A program made the translations under genes and the position numbers. Of a DNA stretch of 64,000 nucleotides, positions 21,170 through 31,885 are shown piece after piece (the first letter of the stretch is position 1; every line of letters begins with the position of its first letter). Source of the stretch: Verpa conica (Eukaryota > Ascomycota > Pezizomycetes > Pezizales > Morchellaceae); assembly GCA_033030425.1 (NCBI GenBank), contig JAUFSD010000017.1, forward strand, positions 1,054,001 through 1,118,000. Reading direction: 5' to 3'. The notes under the pieces were generated by a model that was not told where the DNA came from, made no database searches, and saw only the letters and a list, made by a program, of their open reading frames with translations.

Positions 21170-24100
21170 TTTGGTTTGTGGGGGAGGGTTTATGTGGGTA
21201 GCGGTGGTGGAATTCGTGGACGAGGGATTGGGAGTTTTCGAAATTTGAAGCAGGGTACCACTCTTGGTCGTGTTCCTTTGAATAGCCTTTCCACTGAGCG
21301 CGGTAGTAGAGTTTGTTGCGAAGGAGTTTGGAATCGATAACCTGATCGATTTCGAATTCTTCGTGAGAGTTGACGATAACTGGAGGGGGAGGAGGCTGGA
21401 TATAACCGGGTATTGGTTCTGAAGAGGCTGTTTGTTCGAGAAGACTGATGTGGAATGTTGGATGGATTTTCATGGAGGGAGGAAGGTCCAATTTATAGGC
21501 GCGGGTACCTATTCGTTCGAGTACGGAGAATGGTCCTAGACGTTTGAAGTCTAGCTTGCTGGAGGGTCGTGTAGTGTTGATGTTCCGTCTGAGTAGCCAA
21601 ACTTTGTCTCCTGGTTTCAGGATAGGGTCGGGTGACCTATGTTTGTTTGACTGTTCTGCTTGTGACTCTTGGCTGAAACGGATTTCGTCACGGAGTGAAT
21701 CATGTAGTGTTTGTAACTGTTTTGTGTATGACTCGATTTCAGGGGCTTGTGTGACGGGGGCTTGTAGGTTTAGGTGGTGTTTTGGGTGGTAGCCATAGTT
21801 GGCAAAGAATGGCGAGACTTTGGTGGTGCTTGAGACTGTGTTATTGTAACAGAATTCGGCGGTGTTTAGGAGTTCCGCCCAATTGTCCTGTTGATAGTTG
21901 ACATAGGCTCGGAGGTATTGCTCTAAGATGGCGTTGACTCGTTCTGTTTGTCCGTCGGTTTGGGGGTGGAAGGCCGTGCTTAGGTTACTTTTGATTCCGA
22001 GTTCCTTGGTTAATTCTTTCCAGAGGTTTGAGGTGAACAGTGAGTCACGGTCGCTTGTGATGTCGTCCGGTAATCCATGGTGTTTGAAAACGTGTGTCAT
22101 GAATAGTTTTGCAAATTGTTGGGCTGTAAGGGATGCTTGGCAGGGCACAAAATGTGCCATTTTTGTAAGGCGGTCTACTACCACCCATAGGGCATCGTGT
22201 CCTTGTGACGTTGGCAGTCCCGTGATAAAATCCATGGATAGTGATCGCCAGGGGCGGTCAGGGGGTTGTAGGGGTTTGAGTAATCCGAAAGGGGCGTGTC
22301 TGACTGGTTTGATGCGGGCGCACGTGTCGCAGTGGTCAACGTACTTTGTGACGAATTTTCTCATTCCCGGGAAATAGTAGTCTCGTGTGATTAGTTCGAG
22401 GGTTTTTTCGCGACCGGGATGTCCTGCGGTCAGGTTGTCGTGGATCTGTTTCACGATTTGGAGACGAAGTGGGGTATTGTCAGGGATCCAGATGAGGCCA
22501 TCGTACGTTAGTAGGTTATCTTGCATGGAGCACAAGCCTAATGCAACGTCTTTTGATCTGGTGACACCACTTTTTAAGTTTTGGATTACTTGGCGTGTTA
22601 GGGGATCGTTTTGGAGTTGTTTCTGGATTTCTTCTTTGATGGTGTTGTCGGTGGCTGTATTTGTGATGGTGGCGCTTAGTTGGAACTTGTCGGGTTTCAG
22701 GAGTGTTTGTTTGAGATGTAGGTCCCCCTTTTGAGGCAGATCTCCTGATCGCCTGGTTAGAGCGTCGGGTTTTTGTCCTTGATCGCCGGGTCTGTAGGTG
22801 ATGACGAAATTGTAGCTTCCAAGAGTTTCGGCCCACCGTGCTTGTCTTCTATTTAACTCCTTGGTTGTCATGAAGTATTCCAGATTTTTATGGTCGCTAA
22901 GTACTTTGATTTGGTGTTGACTCCCTTCCAAGTATTGTCTCCATTCTCGAAACGCTGAGACTATGGCAAGGAGTTCTTTGTCGTGGATTTCGTAGTTGAT
23001 TTGGGCTGCGTTCATTTTTTTTGAGTAATATGCGATAGGGTGGAGGACTCCTTCGCTGTTAGGTTGGGAGATTACTGCAGCTACTACGTAGTCCGAAGCA
23101 TCCGTTTCTACCGTGATTTCCTTTGACGGGTCGAAGTGTTGGAGGATTGGAGCTGTGGTGAAAGCTTTTTTGAGTATGTTGAATGCTTTTCTTGCTTCCG
23201 TATTGAATTCGAACTTGACGTCTTTTTTGAGGAGTTGTGTTAACGGTTTACAGATGTTGCTGTATTTGTCGATGAAGCGTCGATAGAAGTTGGCAAATCC
23301 TAAGAAACACTGGACGTCGTGGACTGAGGCTAGGTCGGGCCATTCAGTTATGGCTTGGATTTTCTTGGGGTCCATGAACACGCCTTTGGGAGATACTATG
23401 AAACCGAGGTATTCTATCTCTTCTTGGTGGAAATGGCACTTAGAGGGCTTGAGATTGATTCCAGCATTACGAAGTTTTTTCATAACCTGGCGGACTTGAC
23501 TGACATGGGACTTCATGTCTTCGGAGTAGATGAGAATGTCATCTAGGTAGACGATACAGAAGACGTCTAGAAATTTGGACAGGATCTCATTGATCCATGC
23601 TTGGAACGTGGCAGGAGCGTTGGTGAGTCCGAAAGGCATGACAGTGTATTCGTAAAGGCCGTAGCGCGTTCGTGTTATTTTTTTTTCGAAGATTCTCAGT
23701 CTGTCTTTCCTTGTTTGTATAACATTTTATCTCCATTTGCTACATTTCATTACGATGACAGTTCTGATTGTTTTCTTTGATACATTTTTACATTTATTAC
23801 ATTTTTACATAACTACTAATGTTTATCGAAAGGCCGCATACCTTATTTCTCACATGTATTGCGCCATTTGTTATGAGTCATATTTTGTTGCGCTCATTTA
23901 TGTTTACTCAACACACCATTTCGCTTACAAGCATTGTATTACTCATTTCTTTTGGTTACCTTTACTTTGTTACGGTTTTCAGGGTTAAACGGCGTTCCCA
24001 CCTCGATTTTACATAGTTATCTCAGTTGGAGGATAAAGGACTTTTCTGTATAAATAGCGGGCCGTTCTCCCTCTTTCTGGGACTGTAATTCTCTAGACAT

Positions 24101-27100
24101 AGACACCAATCTACTACGCTATCTTGTTTGGTATTACATGCTCAGAATCCTCGCTTGCCTATTCTTTATAGTAATAGTCTACTCTGTTGCTACCACTCAT
24201 TCACTGGCTTTACGCTTCTTTCTGTGCATCGTACCTGTAGAGTTATACCATTAGGACTTGCGTCCTAAGCTGTTACTCCGCTATTCTTCACAGGTTATGA
24301 GCCCGGCTGCACACAACAGCTAACTCTAATCTTACAACAACACTGGCGTCTTCTGCTGTCATCTCTCCTGCTCGCTCAATATCTCCAACCCTATCCGAAC
24401 TAGACCTCCTCACATACCCTGAGTTATCGCTCAACCATCCCATCGAAATGTCGAACAACGGCGAACCCTCTGGCACACAAGACCCGATTGAGGAGAAAGT
24501 TGAAGAACTAAATCTCTCCTTCTCGGAACGCGTCAGTAAGGATAAACCTATCACCATCAAACTCGACAATGTGCGCCCTCTCGAGGGACAACACAACTAC
24601 AACACATGGGCAGCCGTGATGAAAATCATCCTGAAAGGGATGAAGGTCTACGAAATCGTGGTGGACGGAGCTGAACCACCAACCGGTTCAAGCGCAAAAG
24701 AGAAAGCAGCATATGAATCTCTATGCAACCAAGCCTCAGCGGTCTTCATTCAGGTTGTTTCAACCGATCTTTTGGAGAAAATCATCGAACTGGAACATCC
24801 CCACAAAATGTGGACTTACCTGAGAGCAGAATTCTATCGTGACACTGCTTATGCCATGGTCTCTCAGATCATGAACCTCACAAATCTCTCAGTTACCTAC
24901 GACCCTTCCCTACCTATTTCACAGTTTATCTCATCGTTCGAAACCGAGTGGCTAAGGCTCTATAAAATGGCCAAAAGCTCCAAAGACGACTATCGAGTAC
25001 TGTTTGCAAAGTTCCTGGAACAAGACAAGGCAAAACGAGATTTTTTGCTTGGCTTTATTGTCAAGCATCATTCAAATGTCGTGGACAATCTGTCTACAAA
25101 AGACGACCTCACTTTCTCGGATGTCAAGCAACGTCTCCTCGAACTCAGCCATCAAGACACCTCCTCCCTTCCCGATCAGCAAGCCCTCTTTGCGGCAAAA
25201 CAAAAACAAAAGACCTACAAAAAGCCTGTTACCACGGCTCCACCTCCCAAAACTGATGTTGAAACTTGTTCCTGGTGCAACGCACATCGTAAAGATGCGC
25301 CCCTAAAGGATAGACAACACAAATGGGAAGCCTGCGACAAGCTGAAGGCAGTGCAAGCTGAAAGGAAGAAGAACAAGAAAGGGAAATCGGAAAAAGCACT
25401 GGTTACAACGGGGAAAGACTCTGACTCGGTAAGAAGAAACTCCCTATTTTACTTTGACACCGGAGCAACCTCTCATATGTGCCCCCTCGCAGAACGGTTC
25501 GAGTCTCTCCAGACATGTTCCGGATTTGTGAAGTCCTCTTCAAAGGCTTCAATGGCGATAAAAGGAAAAGGCACTGTGATGATGGACTCTGTGTTAAATG
25601 ATGGGACTATTTCTTCTTTTCGTGTTCATGATGTTTTATTTGTACCTGAACTAGAGCGACCGTTACTTTCTTGGAGGAAAATCAAGGAAAAGGGATATAC
25701 CATGGTTGGTAAAGGGGATCTGATTTCAATTGTTAAGCATAATAAAATTCTTTTCGAAGCAGTTTTTGACGGAACCCTTTTTAAAATACCCGAAGTAAAC
25801 GACGCAGCATTCCTCACATTTGACTTTTGGCACTCTGCTCTAGGACACCTAGCCCCAAGCTCTATTGAAAAGGCTAAGGAACTTTACAGTGACGCCTCAG
25901 TCATACCACAGGCACCAACAAACTTTCACTGCCCCCAATGTTCACTCTCGAAGTCTACACACAGCAAACCAAAATCTTCCAATACACGAGCTACCCAGAA
26001 GTTGGAACTAATACACTCCGACCTATGTGGCCCCTTCCCAGTACCTAGCTATGGAAACTCCCTCTATTACATCACCTTTATCGATGACAAAACCAGAGTC
26101 TCCTGGGTTCGATTCCTAAAGAAGAAATCAGAAACGGCGAAAGCTATTGAAGATTTTGTCAAGGAAGTTGAACTTCAGTACAGTCTTCCTGTCAAAAGGT
26201 TCAGGACTGACAATGGAGGAGAGTATGTCAACAACACCCTGTTGACCTTCTTTGCAAACAAAGGGATCGTGCACGAACTAACACCACCATACTCCCCCGA
26301 GTCAAATGGTGTTGCTGAACGACTGAACAGAACCATTGGTGAAGCTGTGAGAGCCATGATACTCCCCCTCGGAGACAAACGATTATGGGCCGATGCTGTC
26401 GCCACCTTTATTTACATCAAAAACCGTCAACCACACTCAAGTGTCAAGAATCAGACACCCTATGAGTGCTTCCACGATATAAAACCAACGATTCACCACC
26501 TCCAACCCTTTGGCAGAGAATGCTATGTGCACATACCTGAAAATAAACGCTCAGCTGGAAGCAAACTCTCTCCTAGGGCAACTAGAGGCATTTTTACCGG
26601 ATACACCAATGTCAACCATCACTACCGAGTGTTCCTACCAGAAGAAAAGAAGTCAGTCATAACAGGCGATGTCTTCTTTCCACCTCTGAAGCCAGAAGGG
26701 GCTCAATTAACGAACAAAACCCCCATCAAACACGTTGTACGAAAATCACCCAACACATCTATCTCCTACACTGAGACTGAAGGGTTTCCAACTGACGAGA
26801 TGTGGTTTAACTGGATGGATCGCAACCCTGAAACTGCAAACACCTGGTTTCATCAAGGGCATCCTAAGGTCACTACACTCTTTCAGCAAGCGTACGAAAA
26901 TGGAAAACGTGACGGCTTCCTAGGACCTCAATTCTGGGAATTTCAAAACCCAACTCCTTCAATTCAATCTTCCAACAATGATGATTTATACGTCAATCCG
27001 AATAACATTCCACCCTCACCTACACCCTCTGCAATGGACCTTGACTCGTTAGTCGGCTCACTTCGACTTTCACAAGCGGCACAGTCAGATCCTATGTCAG

Positions 27101-30100
27101 AAGCATCACACCATCCACAGTTACCCCTCGATGAATCCCTACCTTCCTTTCACTCTTCATTTCAGGCTCCTAGAACTCGTTACGGCAGAGAGATACACCC
27201 TCCAAGAGAATGGTGGATAGTACCTCGAGTACCTACCCCTCCTCCTGCATCTTCGGAACATGGATCCACTCTACCTGACGCTGAACCTCTCATGATTGAA
27301 GACACACCATCGGAAGATACCATTCTGATGTCAGTTCTCGAAGTCAGTGAACCTAAGACCTACCGACAAGCAGTTAATTCAGCTGACTCGGATAAATGGA
27401 CTCTGGCCATGAACGAAGAACTCGACTCACTTAAAGAGAATGAAGTATGGGATGTGGTTGATAAACCACCACAACGAAACATCGTGGACTCTAAGTGGGT
27501 ATTCAAGGTAAAAGGTGATGCCAACGGACAAGTTGAACGATACAAGGCTAGATTAGTCGCAAAAGGGTTTTCACAAGAACATGGCCTTGACTACGACGAA
27601 GTCTTCTCTCCCGTTGTTCGCTTCGACTCCCTACGGCTCTTACTTGCCATCACCGCCATAAAAGGCTGGCGAGTCCGTCAACTGGATGTTAAAACGGCGT
27701 TTCTTTACGGAATTTTGAACAAGGAAATCTACATGCAACTACCTGAAGGCAGCAGGTCAGACAACAAAGTTGCAAGACTAAAACGGTGTATTTATGGTTT
27801 GAAGCAATCCCCAAGGGAGTGGTACGGCAGGCTGGTTACCTACCTCCAACCTTACGGATTCTCTTCCTCTGCCTTTGATCCATGTGTTCTAACCCACAGC
27901 TCTGGTGAAATATTCCTGGCCATCTATGTGGACGACATTACTCTCTTTGGACCCGATAACGATCTAGTCGAGCAGTCCGTACAACTTATGAAGTCGGAAT
28001 TCAAAGTCAATGACATGGGCTCTCTAAACTACCTCCTCGGCATCCAAATCGAGTACAACAAGGACGGAATATCCCTATCGCAAACTGCATTTATCGATAA
28101 GATCCTATCACGCTTCTCAATGACAGATTGCAACCCAGTCACCACGCCCATCGACCCTAACCATCGTCTGATGAAGGCTTGTGATAATGACGAACGGGTC
28201 AATGCAACTGAGTACAGACAGATAATAGGCTCTCTTATGTATCTCGTCACTGCGACTAGGCCCGACCTTGCCTACACAATAACTCACCTATCTCAATTTT
28301 GTTCGGACCCAATCAAAGTACATCTTAACGCTGCAAAGCGCGTACTCCGTTACCTCAAAGGCACAAAGAACCGGAAACTACTTTATCCTACCGGAACCTC
28401 TTTACATCTATCTGCTTTCACTGATGCATCTCACGGAAACTGTCTCGATACAAGAAGGAGCTTCTCTGGGTACCTATTCCAACTTGGCCAATCAACTATA
28501 TCCTGGTGTTCCCGAAAGCAAAAATCAGTTGCCACCTCTACCTGTGAGGCTGAATACATGGCACTGGCTATGACGGCAAAACACTACTTATGGTTGACTC
28601 GTGCTATTAACGAGTTGTTAAAGACCCAGATTCCTCACGCTCTTCTCTGTGATAGCAACTCCGCTGACGATATCGCTCGGAATCCTAAGCTAAACGATAG
28701 ATCCAAACACATAGACATCTCCTATCACTTCGTCCGAGAACTCGTCGAAGATGGAACGATCAATCTATTACATGTTGCCTCTGCGGATAACTTTGCAGAC
28801 ATTTGCACCAAGGGTTTACCACGACAGACACACGACCACTTATGTAGTTACATCTTTAACGAGACTACAAAGTGAGAAGGGGTGTTATTTTTTTTTCGAA
28901 GATTCTCAGTCTGTCTTTCCTTGTTTGTATAACATTTTATCTCCATTTGCTACATTTCATTACGATGACAGTTCTGATTGTTTTCTTTGATACATTTTTA
29001 CATTTATTACATTTTTACATAACTACTAATGTTTATCGAAAGGCCGCATACCTTATTTCTCACATGTATTGCGCCATTTGTTATGAGTCATATTTTGTTG
29101 CGCTCATTTATGTTTACTCAACACACCATTTCGCTTACAAGCATTGTATTACTCATTTCTTTTGGTTACCTTTACTTTGTTACGGTTTTCAGGGTTAAAC
29201 GGCGTTCCCACCTCGATTTTACATAGTTATCTCAGTTGGAGGATAAAGGACTTTTCTGTATAAATAGCGGGCCGTTCTCCCTCTTTCTGGGACTGTAATT
29301 CTCTAGACATAGACACCAATCTACTACGCTATCTTGTTTGGTATTACATGCTCAGAATCCTCGCTTGCCTATTCTTTATAGTAATAGTCTACTCTGTTGC
29401 TACCACTCATTCACTGGCTTTACGCTTCTTTCTGTGCATCGTACCTGTAGAGTTATACCATTAGGACTTGCGTCCTAAGCTGTTACTCCGCTATTCTTCA
29501 CAGTTCGAAATGCTGTTTTCCATTCGTCCCCTTCTGCTATTCGGATATGGTGGTATCCTTCTCGGATGTCTAATGACGTATAGACCTTGGCTGACTTTAG
29601 ACGATCTAAAGCTTCGTTAATTAGTGGCAAGGGGTACCGGTCTTTAACGGTGACGGCGTTAAGTCCGCGGTAGTCGACACACAGCCGCATTGATCCATCT
29701 TTTTTCTTAACAAATAGGATGGGTGCTCCGGCTGAGGAAGATGAGGATCTAATCCATCCCCTCTTCAGGTAGGTTTCCAGGTATTCGCGTAGAGTTTTCA
29801 ACTCCGCTTCTGACAATGAGTACAGTTGTTTGAATGGCGGAGTGGTTCCTGGCATGAGATTGATCTTATGATCTGCTTGACGACGAGGAGGCGGGTCGGT
29901 AGGTTCGCGCTCGTGGAATATATCGAGGAAGTCGTGGTATTCGACGGGTAGAAGATTTTTTGCTTCTGGGGACTTGGCTGGGGGTTGAGTATCCTTTCTC
30001 ATGTATTCGTATTTGTCCGAAGCACAAAGTTCTAATGCATGATTGATTTCTCGGATGGTGAGGAGGCAGGGTTCGCCTTGTTTCGCAGATCGTTTAAACG

Positions 30101-30818
30101 CAGCTGCTCCTACTAGGCTTATATCTGCTGTCTTGAGGTGTTGGATAATTGCAGGCTTCTCAGGGAGGGCTTGGACGACACTTGGTACGTTAAGGCACTC
30201 CTCCTGACAAGTTTTGGACGTGAAGTTGACTTGGTGTTCTTTCCACATAATTTCCGGGTTATGTTTTTTGAACCAGGGGATTCCTAGGATTACTGGGTAG
30301 TGTCCTAGTTTGGTGACTTGGAGGGTTTCCGTTTCTTGGTGGTTTCCTATTTTTATAGGCAGTTTGACTTGGTGAGTGATGGTGCCGTTTTGGGAGGTTG
30401 ATCCATCGATAAGGGTAAGTGGTTGTGCCACTTTCTTGGCTTGGACTGGGAATTGCTTTTGATTGGCGAAACTGCGGTCGATGAAGTTTCCAGTTGCTCC
30501 GCTATCTAGCATGGCAAAGGTTTCAATGACTTGGGTTCCGAGGCTGATTTGTACCGGAAGGATGAGGTGGTCGTCTAGGGCGTGTTTTGGAGGGATGTCA
30601 GAAGAACAGGACAGTCCAGCTGTACTGAATGATGTATGGTTTTCGGGGAGGTCTTGAAGTGGGGCGAAGCGTGATGGTTTGGCAACTCTAGGGGGTTCCT
30701 TCGCCAGGGGTAGGTTGCGCTTTACTCCTGGTCTTCCTCGTTTCCCGATTCTTCGAGATTTTGTGTGGAGGTACCGGCTAGTCTTCTGGGCTTTGGTTTC
30801 CACGTTTTCTCTGGGCAC
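21135..30818 (-). CDS. pol: Chromovirus pol: protease-RT-RNase H-integrase-chromodomain, split by copia
   Basis: Two minus-strand segments, 30818-29503 and 23667-21135, form one frame of about 1282 codons once the copia insertion and one GTTCG are removed; the break falls in TAFRT|RYG. In order: protease with [13 protein letters not shown] ([39 protein letters not shown]), RNase H ([24 protein letters not shown]), integrase zinc region ([11 protein letters not shown] to CDTCARIK), integrase core ([33 protein letters not shown]) and a C-terminal chromodomain ([29 protein letters not shown]). Pol overlaps the end of gag in the -1 frame and must be reached by frameshifting. The chromodomain places it in the chromoviruses, which target histone marks. 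As it stands the gene is inactivated by the nested copia. Confidence 0.95.
23673..24292 (+). mobile_element. 5' LTR-C of copia E
   Basis: TGTTATTTTT to TATTCTTCACA. The promoter TATAAATA is at 24049-24056; the pyrimidine-rich CGTTCTCCCTCTTTCTGGG follows it. Confidence 0.95.
24293..24307 (+). promoter_or_regulatory. Primer-binding site of copia E (initiator tRNA-Met, internal)
   Basis: GGTTATGAGCCCGGC directly after the 5' LTR pairs with the anticodon arm of fungal initiator tRNA-Met (GCCGGGCTCATAACC), indicating a half-tRNA primer as in Drosophila copia. Confidence 0.75.
24448..28875 (+). CDS. gag-pol: Copia Gag-Pol polyprotein, intact (1475 aa)
   Basis: Single frame holding all functions of a Ty1/copia element. 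Gag covers about residues 1-230 ([20 protein letters not shown] region). Near 271-295 is a stretched zinc-binding pattern CSWC...H....C (CX2CX13HX4C) in place of the usual CX2CX4HX4C knuckle. Protease DTGATSHM is near 336. The integrase zinc region (FWHSALGHL to CPQCSLSK) is near 455-505; its D,D,E core has acidic residues near 524 (HSDLCGPF), 588 (RTDNGGEY) and 618 ([14 protein letters not shown]). RT starts near 960 with YVDDI at about 1160. RNase H has FTDASHG near 1324 and CEAEYMAL near 1366. ATG context follows about 155 nt of leader after the LTR. There is no frameshift between gag and pol, as is normal for many copia elements. Confidence 0.97.
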   Translation: MSNNGEPSGTQDPIEEKVEELNLSFSERVSKDKPITIKLDNVRPLEGQHNYNTWAAVMKIILKGMKVYEIVVDGAEPPTGSSAKEKAAYESLCNQASAVFIQVVSTDLLEKIIELEHPHKMWTYLRAEFYRDTAYAMVSQIMNLTNLSVTYDPSLPISQFISSFETEWLRLYKMAKSSKDDYRVLFAKFLEQDKAKRDFLLGFIVKHHSNVVDNLSTKDDLTFSDVKQRLLELSHQDTSSLPDQQALFAAKQKQKTYKKPVTTAPPPKTDVETCSWCNAHRKDAPLKDRQHKWEACDKLKAVQAERKKNKKGKSEKALVTTGKDSDSVRRNSLFYFDTGATSHMCPLAERFESLQTCSGFVKSSSKASMAIKGKGTVMMDSVLNDGTISSFRVHDVLFVPELERPLLSWRKIKEKGYTMVGKGDLISIVKHNKILFEAVFDGTLFKIPEVNDAAFLTFDFWHSALGHLAPSSIEKAKELYSDASVIPQAPTNFHCPQCSLSKSTHSKPKSSNTRATQKLELIHSDLCGPFPVPSYGNSLYYITFIDDKTRVSWVRFLKKKSETAKAIEDFVKEVELQYSLPVKRFRTDNGGEYVNNTLLTFFANKGIVHELTPPYSPESNGVAERLNRTIGEAVRAMILPLGDKRLWADAVATFIYIKNRQPHSSVKNQTPYECFHDIKPTIHHLQPFGRECYVHIPENKRSAGSKLSPRATRGIFTGYTNVNHHYRVFLPEEKKSVITGDVFFPPLKPEGAQLTNKTPIKHVVRKSPNTSISYTETEGFPTDEMWFNWMDRNPETANTWFHQGHPKVTTLFQQAYENGKRDGFLGPQFWEFQNPTPSIQSSNNDDLYVNPNNIPPSPTPSAMDLDSLVGSLRLSQAAQSDPMSEASHHPQLPLDESLPSFHSSFQAPRTRYGREIHPPREWWIVPRVPTPPPASSEHGSTLPDAEPLMIEDTPSEDTILMSVLEVSEPKTYRQAVNSADSDKWTLAMNEELDSLKENEVWDVVDKPPQRNIVDSKWVFKVKGDANGQVERYKARLVAKGFSQEHGLDYDEVFSPVVRFDSLRLLLAITAIKGWRVRQLDVKTAFLYGILNKEIYMQLPEGSRSDNKVARLKRCIYGLKQSPREWYGRLVTYLQPYGFSSSAFDPCVLTHSSGEIFLAIYVDDITLFGPDNDLVEQSVQLMKSEFKVNDMGSLNYLLGIQIEYNKDGISLSQTAFIDKILSRFSMTDCNPVTTPIDPNHRLMKACDNDERVNATEYRQIIGSLMYLVTATRPDLAYTITHLSQFCSDPIKVHLNAAKRVLRYLKGTKNRKLLYPTGTSLHLSAFTDASHGNCLDTRRSFSGYLFQLGQSTISWCSRKQKSVATSTCEAEYMALAMTAKHYLWLTRAINELLKTQIPHALLCDSNSADDIARNPKLNDRSKHIDISYHFVRELVEDGTINLLHVASADNFADICTKGLPRQTHDHLCSYIFNETTK
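28874..28882 (+). promoter_or_regulatory. Polypurine tract of copia E
   Basis: GAGAAGGGG immediately precedes the 3' LTR; its first bases overlap the polyprotein stop codon. Confidence 0.8.
28883..29502 (+). mobile_element. 3' LTR-C of copia E
   Basis: 620 bp, apparently identical to the 5' LTR at 23673-24292. Confidence 0.95.
30704..30746 (-). promoter_or_regulatory. -1 ribosomal frameshift signal between gag and pol
   Basis: On the minus strand the heptamer G GGA AAC (30746-30740) lies in the gag frame within SGNEE. An 8-nt spacer follows, then a stem-loop at 30731-30704: CCAGGAGTA pairs with TACCCCTGG (8 of 9 pairs, one A-C mismatch) across a 10-nt loop. Slipping back one base at GGGAAAC enters the pol frame (IGKRGRPG). 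The gag stop at 30722-30724 falls within the loop structure. Confidence 0.75.
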
Positions 30819-31699
30819 TTATCTGCCATGTGGTTGGGTTTTCCACAGTACATGCAGAGGTTGTTTTCGAACCGTCTCTTTTTTTCCTTGTCGGTAAGTG
30901 GAAGGAATTTCTTTTTTCTAGAGGCGTCTAGGTCCATAGGGTCTCCTGGAGGTGATTCCGTGGTGGTGATTGGAGGCGGGCTTGGATTGGGTGCGAACGT
31001 TCCATTGGTGTGTCTGGGAACGTAGGGCTGAGTATAGGCCTTCGTAGTGGGTGCTTTGGGTGCATGACTGTCCCACTTGGTGGTGCGGACTTTGCTGGCT
31101 ATTATTTCGTTGTCTAGGTTGATGCACAGTAGTGCGAATTCCCTTAGTGTTGCTGGTTTATTGATAATGGCGGTTAGTTTAGCCCTTATGTTCCGGGCTA
31201 GTCCATCGTAGAACTCGTCTTTCAATGCTTCCTCGTTCCATCCTAGTAAATCCATGTCGGTTTGGAATTTAGTCCAATACTCGTTTACTGTTCCGGTCTG
31301 GCACAGGTTTCTTATTCGTTGTTTGGCGGCTTCTTTCGTGTCTGCTTCGCCGAAAGCTTTTTTGAGGGCATCCTTAAATGTTTCCCAGGTGGTGTACGTT
31401 TTGTTTTCGAGAACTGAAAACATCCAGGACCCTGCTTGATCCTTCATTTTATTGCTGGCGTATATGAGTTTTTGCATATCTGTGGCGTCTGTATACTCTG
31501 TGAACTTATTTTCGCACTGTCGTAGCCATGTGCGGATTTTCGTGGGTTCGCCTTTGAACTCATCGGCGTCTGGTATTTTCATTGTTCGTGGCTTGTTGTT
31601 TTTTGTTGCTGCTACTTGTTCAAGTAGTTGGACTAGAGCGTCATTGCTCATTTGGACTGGGTTGCTACCGCCTGCGGTAGTTTCTGCTGATGAAGACAT
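30722..31699 (-). CDS. gag: Chromovirus Gag (325 aa)
   Basis: Structural protein of gypsy 2. Residues 40-200 form a retrotransposon gag core ([47 protein letters not shown]). A canonical CCHC knuckle [14 protein letters not shown] lies near residue 282-295, followed by a basic and then acidic tail. The frame is complete. The last ~97 nt overlap pol in the -1 frame and hold the GGGAAAC shift site. The start ATG is the first of the frame, about 190 nt after the 5' LTR. Confidence 0.93.
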   Translation of the reverse strand: MSSSAETTAGGSNPVQMSNDALVQLLEQVAATKNNKPRTMKIPDADEFKGEPTKIRTWLRQCENKFTEYTDATDMQKLIYASNKMKDQAGSWMFSVLENKTYTTWETFKDALKKAFGEADTKEAAKQRIRNLCQTGTVNEYWTKFQTDMDLLGWNEEALKDEFYDGLARNIRAKLTAIINKPATLREFALLCINLDNEIIASKVRTTKWDSHAPKAPTTKAYTQPYVPRHTNGTFAPNPSPPPITTTESPPGDPMDLDASRKKKFLPLTDKEKKRRFENNLCMYCGKPNHMADKCPEKTWKPKPRRLAGTSTQNLEESGNEEDQE

Positions 31700-31874
31700 T
31701 CTGTTGTCGGATTGGAACGGGGTTTCTGGAGTTATTGGTCTGGATTGGGGGTCTGGGGTAATGGGGCTGGTTGCCCTGTCTGGTACTTCCTGTAATAAGG
31801 GTCCGAAAAGGGTATCTAGATTAAATGATACGTTTTGATCCAGATTGAAGACTATCGGGTGCTGCGTAGGGTAG

Positions 31875-31883
31875 ACGCAACAA
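31875..31883 (-). promoter_or_regulatory. Putative self-priming primer-binding site of gypsy 2
   Basis: Two bases after the 5' LTR the minus strand reads TTGTTGCGT. There is no TGG start as expected for a tRNA 3'-end primer. Instead it is exactly complementary to ACGCAACAA inside the LTR (plus bases 31994-32002), about 33 nt downstream of the TATAAAA box (32035-32041), where the mRNA should start. This is the layout of Tf1-type self-priming. Confidence 0.55.
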
Positions 31884-31885
31884 AG

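Larger units (their letters stand above)
23673..29502 (+). mobile_element. Intact Ty1/copia retrotransposon (copia E)
   Basis: 5830 bp with two 620-bp LTRs that share private variants (AGGTTAAACGG, CTCGATTTTACATAG, ATCTCAGTTGG) and look identical. The target duplication is GTTCG (23668-23672 and 29503-29507). A single uninterrupted polyprotein, a primer-binding site and a polypurine tract are all present, so it may be able to move. It sits in the opposite strand sense to the host chromovirus. Confidence 0.97.
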
